A DNA stretch of 64,000 nucleotides from Onstottus_B arcticum (GCA_038040485.1 JBBPIE010000004.1:124001-188000); one strand, 5' to 3'; counted from the first letter of the stretch, positions 43,644 to 52,745 are shown. Notes: generated from the sequence alone by a model not told the origin. Numbers and translations are program-made.

Positions 43644-44051
43644 ATGACTACTGAAGTTCTGGAGCACTCGGGGCTGATCATCGATGAGACGCCCCCAGAC
43701 GCGATGGATCTCCCGGAGCTGGACACCTTCGAGTACAAATACAAAGGCAAGGAAATCCGAATCAACTTCACCTGCCCGGAGTTCACGGCGATCTGCCCGT
43801 TCTCGGACTTTCCGGATTTCGCCACGATCAAGATTGAGTACGTGCCCAATGAACTTTGCGTCGAGCTCAAATCGCTGAAGCTCTACGTCAACGCTTATCG
43901 CGACAAGAAGATATTTCACGAGCACGTCGTCAATCGGTTCCTGGATGACTTCGTTCGCGCCTGCGATCCGATTGCCGCTGACATCGAGGGCGACTTCAAC
44001 GTTCGCGGCAACATCAAGACGGTGATTCGGGCTTCGTATCGCAAGACTTGA
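43644..44051 (+). CDS. queF: NADPH-dependent 7-cyano-7-deazaguanine reductase
   Basis: Reduces preQ0 to preQ1 in queuosine synthesis. It is the short, single-domain (YkvM-like) type of 135 aa. The catalytic Cys51 and Asp58 lie in TAICPFSDFPDF; ELKSLKLYVNAYRD is the conserved QueF substrate region (E near residue 73), and FHEH follows. No other queuosine genes are adjacent. The next gene is 12 bases downstream and probably co-transcribed. Confidence 0.96.
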   Translation: MTTEVLEHSGLIIDETPPDAMDLPELDTFEYKYKGKEIRINFTCPEFTAICPFSDFPDFATIKIEYVPNELCVELKSLKLYVNAYRDKKIFHEHVVNRFLDDFVRACDPIAADIEGDFNVRGNIKTVIRASYRKT

Positions 44052-44063
44052 GGAGACCGCGCG

Positions 44064-44369
44064 ATGGAGATGGAGAAGGCCTACTACGTCGTGACGTTCA
44101 AGGCCGCGTACTACGAGATGCTGCTCGCACGCTCGACAATGGGTGACGTGGCAATCGCAGTCGAGGAGATCAATCGAGTGATCATCAGCATCACTCAGGG
44201 CGGCTTCGGGCAGGATGTGGTAGACGACGAACGACAGGCAAAAGAGCGATTTCTGGAGTACCTGTACTACTCGAGCGACATCGATCTTCCCAGGACGGGC
44301 GAGGTGTTCGATCAGTACTTCGAGCTCGAGCCGGCGGGCGAATTCATCGACCTCGACGAAGAAGTTTGA
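44064..44369 (+). CDS. Hypothetical protein, 101 aa
   Basis: I do not recognise this protein. It is a small cytoplasmic protein, acidic at its C-terminus (EFIDLDEEV), with an aromatic-rich N-terminal part (MEMEKAYYVVTFKAAYYEML). GAGGAG eight bases before the ATG supports translation. It lies 12 bases after queF and 38 bases before a DNA glycosylase gene on the same strand. Its position suggests a link to one of these but proves nothing. Confidence 0.65.
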   Translation: MEMEKAYYVVTFKAAYYEMLLARSTMGDVAIAVEEINRVIISITQGGFGQDVVDDERQAKERFLEYLYYSSDIDLPRTGEVFDQYFELEPAGEFIDLDEEV

Positions 44370-44407
44370 TTGTACGCGCGGCCCTACGCGGTTGCTCCGG
44401 CTAGATT

Positions 44408-45310
44408 ATGGAAATCTCGATCGCCACGCCTCCCGGCTTCAGCTTCAAGCGAACAGCCATCAGTCACGGCTGGTACAACCTGCCGCCATTCGATCTCAAC
44501 CAGGAGCAATGGAAGCTCTCGCGTGTTCTCGACCTTCGTGGAGCCCAACCCATCACCGTCAAAATCACCGGTGGCAACGGCGCAGTCAACGTCGTAACCT
44601 CACGCGAGTTGGGGAAGCAGTCCGCTCAACAAGTCGTTCGCGACGTGCGGCACATGCTGCGGCTTGACGACGAGATGTCGAGCTTTTATGCGTCGATCGC
44701 GGACGATCCCGATTTCGAATGGATCGTGAGTTCCGGCGCGGGCCGGCTGCTTCGGTCGCCGACGGTCTTTGAAGATCTGGTGAAGACGATGTGCACGACT
44801 AACTGCTCTTGGGCGCTCACATACAAAATGGTTGACGGGCTTGTCGGCGAACTCGGACGCGAGTCGCGCGGCGGACAGCGCGCCTTTCCCACACCCGAAG
44901 CGATGGCGTCGAAAACGGAGCGCTTCTACCGCGATGTGATTCGGTCCGGCTATCGCGCGCCTTATCTCAAGGAACTGGCCGAGCGCGTCGCCGGCGGCTC
45001 GCTCGACGTCGAGTCGTGGTTCTCAAGTGATCTATCGACGCCCGACCTGCAACGCGAGATGAAAACAGTGAAAGGCGTGGGCGACTATGCGGCTGAAAAC
45101 CTGCTGAAGCTGCTGGGCCGCTACGATTGTCTCGCGCTCGACTCCTGGGTTCGAGGTAAGTTCAAGCGCACTCGCAACGGCGGCCGCAAAACAAGCGACA
45201 AAAAGATCGAGCGCTACTATTCGCGTTTCGGCGAATGGCGCGGGCTTGCGTTGTGGTGTGATATGACTCGCGACTGGCTGGAGACGGAGGAGTCAGTTGC
45301 GATTCCCTAA
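44408..45310 (+). CDS. HhH-GPD DNA glycosylase (OGG1/AlkA-like)
   Basis: Base-excision repair glycosylase of the helix-hairpin-helix superfamily, 300 aa. An N-terminal beta domain (about residues 1-100) precedes the helical domain. The hairpin VKGVGDYAAENLLKLLGR (about 219-236) is followed by the catalytic Asp in LALDSWVRG. There is no iron-sulfur cluster. The lesion is unknown; the N-terminal domain layout is nearer OGG1/AlkA than MutY. Its last four bases overlap the end of the convergent nth gene, another HhH-GPD enzyme. Confidence 0.85.
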   Translation: MEISIATPPGFSFKRTAISHGWYNLPPFDLNQEQWKLSRVLDLRGAQPITVKITGGNGAVNVVTSRELGKQSAQQVVRDVRHMLRLDDEMSSFYASIADDPDFEWIVSSGAGRLLRSPTVFEDLVKTMCTTNCSWALTYKMVDGLVGELGRESRGGQRAFPTPEAMASKTERFYRDVIRSGYRAPYLKELAERVAGGSLDVESWFSSDLSTPDLQREMKTVKGVGDYAAENLLKLLGRYDCLALDSWVRGKFKRTRNGGRKTSDKKIERYYSRFGEWRGLALWCDMTRDWLETEESVAIP

Positions 45311-45969
45311 CCTCGAGGTCCCTTCTCCCGAAGCAACGACGACGGGCACAACGGCTCAATGACGCACTTGCCGCATTCCGGCCTGCGCGCCTTGCACACC
45401 CGCCGTCCGTGGTAGATCAGCAAGTGCGAGAAGTCGATCCAGTCCTTTTTCGGCACAAGCTCCATCAAGTCGCGCTCGATCTTCTCCGGCTGCTTTTCTT
45501 TGGTCAGTCCCAGTAACTGCGACAGGCGTGAGACGTGCGTGTCGACGACAACTCCCGAAGCGACTCCGAATGCGTTGCCCAGCACAACGTTCGCCGTCTT
45601 GCGCGCAACACCCGGAAGTCCAAGCAGCTTTTCGACGTCGTTCGGCACCTGGCCGCCGTGCTCTTCGAGCATCTTTTTGCACGCGCCCTGTATCGACTTG
45701 GTCTTATTGCGAAAGAACCCTGTGGAGTGAATGTCTCGTTCGAGCTCAGTCGGCGGTACGCTCACGTAGTCCTCGCACGAGCGATACTTTCTGAACAGGC
45801 CGGCGGTAACGATGTTGACTCGTTCGTCCGTGCACTGCGCGGAGAGAATGGTCGCAATCAGCAGTTCGAACGCGTTCGCATGGTTCAAGCTGCAATGCGC
45901 ATCCGGGTAAGCCTTCCTGAGTTTCGCGATTATCTTTCGGGTTCTTTGTTTCTCTTCAGTGCTCGCCAA
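45307..45969 (-). CDS. nth: Endonuclease III
   Basis: DNA glycosylase/AP lyase for oxidised pyrimidines. HhH motif LLGLPGVARKTANVVL with catalytic Lys (about residues 112-127), catalytic Asp in VVDTHVSRL (about 137-145) and the 4Fe-4S cluster CKARRPECGKCVIEPLC near the end are all present. The start is TTG with AGGTG just upstream. At 220 residues it is normal. It converges with and overlaps the other glycosylase gene by four bases. Confidence 0.96.
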   Translation of the reverse strand: MASTEEKQRTRKIIAKLRKAYPDAHCSLNHANAFELLIATILSAQCTDERVNIVTAGLFRKYRSCEDYVSVPPTELERDIHSTGFFRNKTKSIQGACKKMLEEHGGQVPNDVEKLLGLPGVARKTANVVLGNAFGVASGVVVDTHVSRLSQLLGLTKEKQPEKIERDLMELVPKKDWIDFSHLLIYHGRRVCKARRPECGKCVIEPLCPSSLLREKGPRG

Positions 45970-45999
45970 TAGGCACCTCGGTCATTAGCCTGTTTGTCC

Positions 46000-46071
46000 C
46001 TGGGAGCGCAGGCATCCTGCCTGCCTTTTCGCGCGACGCCTAGCAGCAGGCAGGGATGCCTGCGCTCCCAG
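46000..46071. repeat. Dispersed inverted repeat, family B
   Basis: Arms CTGGGAGCGCAGGCATCCTG (46000 onward) and GGGATGCCTGCGCTCCCAG pair over about 25 bases around a 21-base loop. The same element is nested in the composite repeat at 27.65 kb. It lies between nth and the cysA-like gene. Confidence 0.85.
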
Positions 46072-46095
46072 CGGTCCGGTGATTTTCAACAGAGC

Positions 46096-48012
46096 TTACA
46101 TGCTATTGGTGGGCACAACAAGCACCGGCCGGTCGGCGGTTGAAAGCACCTGGAGTGTCACGTCGTTCAAAGCGAACAGCGAGCGAGAACGAGGACCGTG
46201 GCTTCCTATCACGATAAGGTCGTGGTCGCCTTCCGTCGCTTCTTCGAGGATGCCTGCAAGCGGTGTTTCGGCAAACCTCACCCGCACCTGGCTCGCGACG
46301 TCCTGCGCTCGCAACGTGGCTGACGCTCGATCGAGATGGCTGCGCGTGAGCGAGTCCGGGCCTTCCGATTCTCGCGTCACAAACAAAAGCGTGACTTCGG
46401 CGCCGAGCATTCGAGCCAGCCGCCCGCCGACTCTTACGTCGCTCTTGCCCGGCTCACCCGCCGCAGTGCAAATCAGCACCCGTTTGAGCGACCGCCGTTC
46501 GCCCTTCGCCACAAGCACTGGAATGTCGGCGTGCTCGAGCAGCTTCACAAGCGTCTCCCCAAGCAGCCTGGCTCGCGCGCGCGAGTCGCGTGCCGGCAAG
46601 CGCGAGCTCTTTGGCCGCCTGAAGAAGCGAGACCCCTTCGAAGCGGGCCGCGTCGTCATGACAAGCATCTCGTACATCGCACCGGCCTGTTCAGCCGCTA
46701 TCTGCTCAGCCGGCTTGCCATACCGGACATGCAATTCCGCTTGCTGGAGACCCGCTGCTTCCTGCCGTTCCTTCAGACTGGCCTGAAGCCGTTCCCCGTG
46801 TTCCGGATTCTCGGCAACCGCCAGAATCGTGGCCGCCGCTGGCCACCGTTCCATCAACAAGTTTGCGATGTTGAGCGGCGCAGTCGAGCCCTTACCGGCG
46901 TCGCACACCAGCAAGCGCGGCGGGGGTTGCTTCAAGATCGTCCACCCGCGCAAGCCAACCCAAAGCTCCTCGCCATTGAGCGAGGTCTCGGAAGCCACCG
47001 ACGCGTCTATCAACAATCCTTCTTCGCCAAACGGAACCACGGGTGCAATCTGACGCACGCCCTGAGGCCGGGGCACCGTGAGCCTCACACGACGCAGCGC
47101 GCCGCTGAAGCTCGTCTCGACGGTCTTGCCTTTGCCCAACACTGACACCTCGGGCGGAAGCTCCCCTGAGCCCAGCACAACTTGCTCGGGCCGAAACAGT
47201 AATTGCACCGGTGCGCCTTCATCGTGAGGAGCGTCGTCGGGTATCGGCAACCCGAGCATGCCGAACTTTGCTTGTCCTTGTTCGGCTCTGCCGACAAGCA
47301 CGGTGCCCGCGCCGAGGAACGTTGCCGCAAACAGTGATCTGGGCCGCGCGTATAGAGTTTCACCCGGGCCCACTTCAAGCAGCCGGCCGCGCTCGAGCAC
47401 GCCGATCCGGTCAGCCAGCTCGAAGGCTTCCTCCTGATCGTGAGTCACCAGAATCGTTGTCACGCCCAGCCGCCGCTGGATCTCCTTGAGACTCCGTCGG
47501 AGCTGCGCTCGTATCTTCACATCGAGCGCGCCGAAGGGCTCGTCGAGAAGCAAGACGTTTGGCTCATAAACAAGCGCGCGCGCGAGCGCGACACGTTGCT
47601 GCTGGCCTCCCGAGAGCTGATGCGCGTAGCGGCTGCCGAGCCCTGCAAGGCCAACCAGTTCCAACAACTGCTCTCGCCGCCGCCGCCGCTCCTTCTTCGG
47701 CACTTTTCGGATCTTCAGGCCAAACTCGATGTTCTCCGCGACGCTCATGTGTCGAAAGATCGAGTAGTTTTGAAAGACGAATCCGGTGCCGCGCTCTTGC
47801 GGAATCAACTCAGTCACGTCGCGGCCGTGCAACAGGATTCGGCCGCTGCTCGGCTTCGCAAGACCTGCGATCATTCGCAGGATCGTGCTTTTGCCGCTGC
47901 CGCTCGACCCGAGGAGCACGAACAATTCCTTATCGGCGACTTCGAGCGACACGTCATCGACAACCCACAGGTTGCCGAAGCGCTTGGTTATGTTCTCAAG
48001 AACGATTGACAT
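46096..48012 (-). CDS. Sulfate ABC transporter ATPase (CysA-like) fused to two universal stress protein domains
   Basis: Residues 1-235 form an ABC ATPase: Walker A GSSGSGKST at 35-43, signature LSGGQQQRVALARAL, Walker B LLLDEPFGALD and the switch His in VTHDQEE. About 240-355 is a TOBE-like regulatory region. The rest, unusual for CysA, is two tandem USP domains (about 365-500 and 505-636). The second ends with IVIGSHGPRSRSLF...VTLQVL, which resembles the USP nucleotide-binding stretch but has Asn where a Gly is common. Normal CysA proteins are about 350 aa; this is 638. It is the last gene of the operon with the sulfate permeases. The USP part may sense a nucleotide. Confidence 0.88.
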   Translation of the reverse strand: MSIVLENITKRFGNLWVVDDVSLEVADKELFVLLGSSGSGKSTILRMIAGLAKPSSGRILLHGRDVTELIPQERGTGFVFQNYSIFRHMSVAENIEFGLKIRKVPKKERRRRREQLLELVGLAGLGSRYAHQLSGGQQQRVALARALVYEPNVLLLDEPFGALDVKIRAQLRRSLKEIQRRLGVTTILVTHDQEEAFELADRIGVLERGRLLEVGPGETLYARPRSLFAATFLGAGTVLVGRAEQGQAKFGMLGLPIPDDAPHDEGAPVQLLFRPEQVVLGSGELPPEVSVLGKGKTVETSFSGALRRVRLTVPRPQGVRQIAPVVPFGEEGLLIDASVASETSLNGEELWVGLRGWTILKQPPPRLLVCDAGKGSTAPLNIANLLMERWPAAATILAVAENPEHGERLQASLKERQEAAGLQQAELHVRYGKPAEQIAAEQAGAMYEMLVMTTRPASKGSRFFRRPKSSRLPARDSRARARLLGETLVKLLEHADIPVLVAKGERRSLKRVLICTAAGEPGKSDVRVGGRLARMLGAEVTLLFVTRESEGPDSLTRSHLDRASATLRAQDVASQVRVRFAETPLAGILEEATEGDHDLIVIGSHGPRSRSLFALNDVTLQVLSTADRPVLVVPTNSM

Positions 48013-48020
48013 AAGGAAAA

Positions 48021-48150
48021 GGTCCGTACTCCGTAGTCCGTAGTATGCAGTATGCAGTTTGCAGTTTGTAGTTTGTAGTCGGTGCGAGTGTTGTCCTTCA
48101 GCCTACTGACTACTGATCAACTACTGACTACGGACTACGGACTACGGCTT
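48021..48150. repeat. Tandem/inverted repeats between the porin and cysA-USP genes
   Basis: Direct units of GTCCGTA, ATGCAGT and TTTGTAGT on the left, and complementary units ACTACGGACTACGGACTACGG on the right, would form a long imperfect hairpin in the operon mRNA. It could halt or protect transcript ends between porin and ATPase. Confidence 0.65.
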
Positions 48151-48153
48151 ATC

Positions 48154-49665
48154 TTAAAACGCAAACTGAATTCGGCTCAGCACAACAAAGTAGTTCCGGT
48201 CCCCAGGATTCGGCGTTCGCGCCGGATCCTTGAAGCGTTCGAAACCAAGGTCGAGCATGTATCTCACAAACCGATTCATGTACCAGTTCGGCCCGAAATA
48301 GATCGAGTCGGCGCGATTCGACTTCGCCGAACCATCGGCAATTTGAAGATTGGCGTAACGGAATTTCAGCTCCCACGCACCGAAGCCAGTCTTGCCGCTT
48401 TCAGTGCTAAACAGGTCGTGCTTCGGCGCAAGCACATCCGCCTCGGGCTTGGTTTCACCGGTGACCAGATAGGTAAACTGAGCGACGTAGCCTTTCGCGA
48501 CCACGCCCGGAAGATCGCGCCCGCCGGCTCCTAGGTTGTCGCGTCGCTGATTTGTCTGGACATACTCAGCTCTGAGCGTAGCCGGACCTAATAGCCACGT
48601 AAGCTCGCCGTTGGCTCGATTGAACTTGCCATTGACAGTGTCCGGCGCGAACCAGCTGATGCTGCGGCTCTCCGTCAGACCTCGAACACTCTGGCCGACG
48701 ACGTTCCGTCCCTGGGTGTAAGCGCCGCCGAAGATCAACCCCTTTACCCACGACTCTCCGGTATTCTTCCACGGGTTGAAACGCAGCCTGACTGCCGTTT
48801 CCGGCGTGCCGCTGGTGTTGAGCGCAAGCGGGCCTTTGCCGTTGAATGCGCCGACTTGATACTCGAACACACCCTTGTCGATCTTGCCGGAAGCCATCAG
48901 ACCGGGACTCCGGCTTGGGACCAAATTGTTCACCATCGAGCGTTCGACGAAATCCTGATACAGATCGGATCGTATCTCTTCCTGACTGATCGGCACTCTG
49001 AAGTGCCCGAATCGGAACTGCAGCTCATCGGTCCGATGGATATTCACGTACATATCGCGAACGTTGATGCTGGTGGTATCGGAGAACTCGCCCTCGATTT
49101 TGAACTCATAGTAGCGCGCGATTTTGCCTTCCGCCGCCAGCCTTGCTCTTCGGATCAGAAATGTATTCGGCGGATGAGTGCCGGACTGGTAGCCGCGATA
49201 GTCGAGCTGCCCGTAGCCCGTGATCTGAGTTTCGAACGCGCCGTCAGAGCTGCGCAAAAAGGCATGGTTCTTGTCCCATCCGGCGACGATCGCAGGCTTG
49301 TCCGGAGGTTTTGGCTTGTCTTGCGCGGGCGTGGCGTTAGCCGGCGTCTGGCTCACTTCAAGCGAAGCCGTCCGCGCTTCCACCTTAGCCGGCGAACCCA
49401 GAGCGGCAGTTCGCGCTTTGCCTTCAACGTCGTCCAGGCGCCTTTGCATCTCGGCCAGCGCGCGCTGCTGCACCTCCACCAGCGACTGAAGCTGGTCGAG
49501 CTTCGACTTCAACTGCTCGAGATCACCGTTCGCTTCGCGCTTCGATTCAGCTTGCCCATGTGGTTCGTCCGTCGTTGCCTGCGCGTGAACGGACACCACA
49601 GCGACAAGCAACAGAATCATCGTAGCGAAAAAATGCAACGGAGACATTCTTCTCTCGATTCTCAT
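48154..49665 (-). CDS. OprO/OprP-type anion porin
   Basis: Outer-membrane beta-barrel porin of the phosphate-selective OprO/OprP family, 503 aa from the ATG at 49665 (GAGGAG six bases upstream). A signal peptide (about residues 1-29) is followed by a coiled coil (about 40-75, LEQLKSKLDQLQSLVEVQQR), often used for trimer assembly. The barrel then starts near FLIRRARLAAEG and ends in the insertion signal FAF. The frame stays open 49 codons upstream but that part comes from a family A repeat. It sits between cysW and the cysA-USP gene, all on one strand. It may pass sulfate or other oxyanions; the actual anion is inferred from context only. Confidence 0.85.
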   Translation of the reverse strand: MRIERRMSPLHFFATMILLLVAVVSVHAQATTDEPHGQAESKREANGDLEQLKSKLDQLQSLVEVQQRALAEMQRRLDDVEGKARTAALGSPAKVEARTASLEVSQTPANATPAQDKPKPPDKPAIVAGWDKNHAFLRSSDGAFETQITGYGQLDYRGYQSGTHPPNTFLIRRARLAAEGKIARYYEFKIEGEFSDTTSINVRDMYVNIHRTDELQFRFGHFRVPISQEEIRSDLYQDFVERSMVNNLVPSRSPGLMASGKIDKGVFEYQVGAFNGKGPLALNTSGTPETAVRLRFNPWKNTGESWVKGLIFGGAYTQGRNVVGQSVRGLTESRSISWFAPDTVNGKFNRANGELTWLLGPATLRAEYVQTNQRRDNLGAGGRDLPGVVAKGYVAQFTYLVTGETKPEADVLAPKHDLFSTESGKTGFGAWELKFRYANLQIADGSAKSNRADSIYFGPNWYMNRFVRYMLDLGFERFKDPARTPNPGDRNYFVVLSRIQFAF

Positions 49666-49693
49666 AAGCTCTCCTCTTTTCGAGAAATCTCGT

Positions 49694-49776
49694 ACGGGCG
49701 TCCTCGTGGGCGCCCTCGGTCGTAACCCCTTTTTCTCCGTGGGGAGGGGCGCCCCACGGAGGGACGCCCGCGCAGG
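49694..49776. repeat. Dispersed inverted repeat, family A copy 5
   Basis: Arms GTACGGGCGTCCTCGTGGGC and GCCCCACGGAGGGACGCCCG are largely complementary around about 30 bases. It lies inside the sulfate operon, between cysW and the porin gene. Confidence 0.75.
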
Positions 49777-49822
49777 TCGCTTCGAGTGCGTCTTAGGTTC
49801 AATCACCAACATTGACTCACTG

Positions 49823-50740
49823 CTAATGATCTTCGGCTCGCTTCTTGAAGAACTCGATGACGATCAGTATCAAAAACGACACGCCCGCAAGCACGACTGA
49901 CATAGCATTGGCGCCGACGTAGTTCCGGTCGTCGAGCGAGCGGTAGATGAACAGCGTGGAAGTTTCGGTCAAGCCGCTCACGCCGCCGCTGACGACAAGC
50001 ACTGCGCCGATCTCGCCAACTGCCCGCGCGAAGGTCAGCGAGACGCCGTACAGCAGTCCCCACCGAATCGCCGGCAGCGTTACATGCCAGAAGGTCTGCC
50101 ATCCGCTCGCGCCCATCGTGTGGGCCGCACTTTCCTGATCCGCGCTCACCTGGCTCAAGACCGGCGCAACTTCGCGGATCACGAACGGCAGGGAGATAAA
50201 AACCGTCGCCAGCAGAATCCCGGGCAGCGCGAAGACGACTTTCAGACCAATCCCTTCGGTCAAATGCGTCAGCCACCCGCCTCTTCCGAAGAGAAGGATA
50301 AGCATGAAGCCCGCGATGACCGGCGATACTGCGAACGGCATGTCAACCAAGCCATTGATGATTCGCCTTCCCCAGAAGTCATCGCGAACAAGCGCCCACG
50401 CGATGCACAAGCCGAACACCGTGTTGATGACCGTAGCGGTCGCGGCCATGATCAAAGTCAGCTTGAAGGAACTAACCGCGTCAGTGGATGTGATCTCGCG
50501 GGCAAAGGCGCCGGCGCCTTCGGCCAGCGATCCCCAGACTATGGCTATCAACGGAGCGATCAAAAGGCCGCCGGCATAAAGCAACGCAACGAGGATCAGA
50601 ATCGATTCCTTGATCCGCGATCGCTGCTTTCGCGGTTTTGCTTCTCGACCGCGACTCAAAGCACTCTGAGACAACTCCGAAGTCGCAATCGTCGCGCCCC
50701 CGGCGTTTCGGCTGTGAATGGTGGTTTCAGCCTGCGACAT
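49823..50740 (-). CDS. cysW: Sulfate ABC transporter permease CysW
   Basis: Inner-membrane permease, 305 aa from ATG at 50740, overlapping the cysT end by 14 bases. About six membrane helices; the binding-protein-dependent transport motif is near VSADQESAAHTMGASGWQTF (EAA loop, about residues 200-220), which docks the ATPase. The N-terminal 45 residues are hydrophilic. LxFARAVGEIGAVLVVSG is the family signature. Gene order sbp-cysT-cysW is standard for sulfate/thiosulfate uptake. Confidence 0.94.
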   Translation of the reverse strand: MSQAETTIHSRNAGGATIATSELSQSALSRGREAKPRKQRSRIKESILILVALLYAGGLLIAPLIAIVWGSLAEGAGAFAREITSTDAVSSFKLTLIMAATATVINTVFGLCIAWALVRDDFWGRRIINGLVDMPFAVSPVIAGFMLILLFGRGGWLTHLTEGIGLKVVFALPGILLATVFISLPFVIREVAPVLSQVSADQESAAHTMGASGWQTFWHVTLPAIRWGLLYGVSLTFARAVGEIGAVLVVSGGVSGLTETSTLFIYRSLDDRNYVGANAMSVVLAGVSFLILIVIEFFKKRAEDH

Positions 50741-51593
50741 TGCGTTTACCCTTCCGGCTCTGCATCCATTCAACGATCAGAATCAACGAGAACGAAAGCG
50801 CAAGAAGCAATATCGACATCGAGCTGGCGCCCCGTTGGTTCTGCGATTCGATCTGCCCATAGACATAAACCGGCGCGGTCAACGTGCGGCCCGGGATGTT
50901 GCCCGCCACCACGACGACCGATCCAAACTCGCCAAGCGCCCGGGCAAAGCTCAACAACGAGCCGGTAATGATCGCAGGGAGAATCATCGGCAGAACAACA
51001 CGCCGAAAGGTGGTCCACCCGGAAGCGCCAAGCGTGTACGCCGCCTCCTCCTGACCTCGTTCAGCTTCCATCAACACCGGCTGTACAGTGCGAATCACAA
51101 ACGGATAGGTGACCACCAGAAGAGCCAGCACGACACCGGGCGTCGCAAAGACGACCTGGATTCCATGCGAGCTGAGCCAGGCTCCAAGCGTTCGCTGCGG
51201 ACCGTATAGCGCAACAAGCATGACTCCAGTCACCAGAGTTGGAATCGCAAAAGGCATATCTATGAGGCTGTTGAACAACCGCCGGCCTGGGAATTGATAG
51301 CGCACCAAAACGTAGGCCGTCAGCGTTCCCATTGCCGCGTTGATCAGCGTGACTATTACCGCTATCGTCAGCGTCAGCTTGAGCGCGCCAAACGCGATTG
51401 GGTCGACGATGTCGCTCCAGAAAGCCGCAAGCCCGCCGCTGAGACCGTTCTGGATAATTGCCGACAGCGGGAGCACCACCAGGAAGCCGAGGTAAATTAC
51501 CGCCGCCCACCTGATCCCCCAACGGCCCCACGGCAATGCGCCGCGCGTGGCCAGCGGGAGGGGATTGTTTAGTTGTGGTTGCTCAACGCTCAT
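50727..51593 (-). CDS. cysT: Sulfate ABC transporter permease CysT (CysU)
   Basis: Inner-membrane permease, 288 aa. The ATG at 51593 overlaps the stop of the binding-protein gene as ATGA. Six membrane helices; the EAA loop is EEAAYTLGASGWTTFRRVVLP and the family stretch SFARALGEFGSVVVVAGNI follows. Longer readings of the frame exist upstream, but they overlap the previous gene deeply. It forms a heterodimer with CysW. Confidence 0.94.
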   Translation of the reverse strand: MSVEQPQLNNPLPLATRGALPWGRWGIRWAAVIYLGFLVVLPLSAIIQNGLSGGLAAFWSDIVDPIAFGALKLTLTIAVIVTLINAAMGTLTAYVLVRYQFPGRRLFNSLIDMPFAIPTLVTGVMLVALYGPQRTLGAWLSSHGIQVVFATPGVVLALLVVTYPFVIRTVQPVLMEAERGQEEAAYTLGASGWTTFRRVVLPMILPAIITGSLLSFARALGEFGSVVVVAGNIPGRTLTAPVYVYGQIESQNQRGASSMSILLLALSFSLILIVEWMQSRKGKRNVAG

Positions 51594-52654
51594 TGCGATT
51601 TCCGAAGTTCGTCGACCACTCGCGAATAGACGCCCTGAGGCCCGTATATATCTTCCGTCACTCGCTTCCAGCCGCCGAGATAGTCGATCTTCCACAAGTC
51701 CTCGACCTGCGGGAACTGTGCTTTCACTTCTTCAGCTATCTTCTGATCGACAGGCCTCAAGCCGTACTTTGCATATCCGCGTTGGGCTTCTTCGGACCAG
51801 AGAAAGTTGACGAAAGCTTCGGCCACTGCGCGCACGCCGTGCTTGTCGACTGACTTATCAACTAGTGCGACTGGGTTCTCAATCAGGATAGTCGAGCGCG
51901 GAATCGCGCAGTCATAGGTCTGGCCGGCCTGCTTGCCGACAAGCACTTCGTTCTCATAAGTGATGGCCGCGTCGCCAACGCCTTTCTCATAGTTGGTTAT
52001 CGATTCGCGAGCGCCTTTGTCCATGATCGATACGTTGCGGAAGATGCCTTTGAGAAGCTCCTGCGCGGCGGCCTTGTCGTCTTTCGCAACGCCCGCGAAT
52101 CCCCGCAACGCGGCGCCGTAGATCGCATTGATGTTCCACTGTGCGCCGCCGGAAGTCTTCGGGTCAGGAGTCAGCACGTTCAAACCCGGACGCGCGAGGT
52201 CCTGCCAGTCGTGTATGTTTTGGGGATTGCCTGATCTGACCGCGATCACCACTATCGAGGTGCTTACCATTCCTGCGTTCTTATTTGATTTCCAGTCATG
52301 CGTGATCAATCCGGCTTCGGCGATCTTGTCGATATCGCCTTCCAGTGACAGCGCGGCGATGTCCGCCTCGAAGCCTCCTATGATCGCGCGAGACTGCGCG
52401 CCACTGCCCTGGTAGGACTCTTGAAACTCAACTTCCTGTCCGGTCTTTTCTTTCCAGTACTTCTGAAACGCCGGAATGATCGCTTTTTGGTAAGCCTCGC
52501 GCGGCGTCGTGTAGCCGCCGAGAATCAGCGAGACTCTGTTACCGTTTTTTTCGGCCGGGCCACAAGCCTGGAAGACCCCACCACTGAACAACAAGGTAAG
52601 CCCCACGCCCACCGCGAGCAAGCCGCGTGTTGAAGTGAATGCATTCTTAATCAT
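51590..52654 (-). CDS. sbp: Sulfate-binding protein of the ABC transporter
   Basis: Extracytoplasmic solute-binding protein, 354 aa. A signal peptide runs to about residue 30 and ends FQAC, an imperfect lipobox, so it may be a lipoprotein or a soluble protein. Family motifs are SLILGGYTTPREAY (in place of the usual LNVSYDPTRE), QGSGAQSRAI and TPDPKTSGGAQWN, and the sulfate-binding residues should lie in these loops. I favour the ATG at 52654 because GGGAG lies nine bases before it; an ATG at 52663 touches that same ribosome site. First gene of the riboswitch-led operon. Confidence 0.93.
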   Translation of the reverse strand: MIKNAFTSTRGLLAVGVGLTLLFSGGVFQACGPAEKNGNRVSLILGGYTTPREAYQKAIIPAFQKYWKEKTGQEVEFQESYQGSGAQSRAIIGGFEADIAALSLEGDIDKIAEAGLITHDWKSNKNAGMVSTSIVVIAVRSGNPQNIHDWQDLARPGLNVLTPDPKTSGGAQWNINAIYGAALRGFAGVAKDDKAAAQELLKGIFRNVSIMDKGARESITNYEKGVGDAAITYENEVLVGKQAGQTYDCAIPRSTILIENPVALVDKSVDKHGVRAVAEAFVNFLWSEEAQRGYAKYGLRPVDQKIAEEVKAQFPQVEDLWKIDYLGGWKRVTEDIYGPQGVYSRVVDELRKSQ

Positions 52655-52745
52655 TGTAGACATCTCCCGTCGGGATGGGTTGGTCCGCCCCTACTGATAG
52701 CTTAGTTGTTCCAAGGGAATTAGCCGTCGCGGCTGAAGACGAAGA

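Noticed and set aside
49666..49812. Longer N-terminus for the porin
   Set aside because: These 49 codons are translated family A repeat; the ATG at 49665 has GAGGAG and starts a proper signal peptide.
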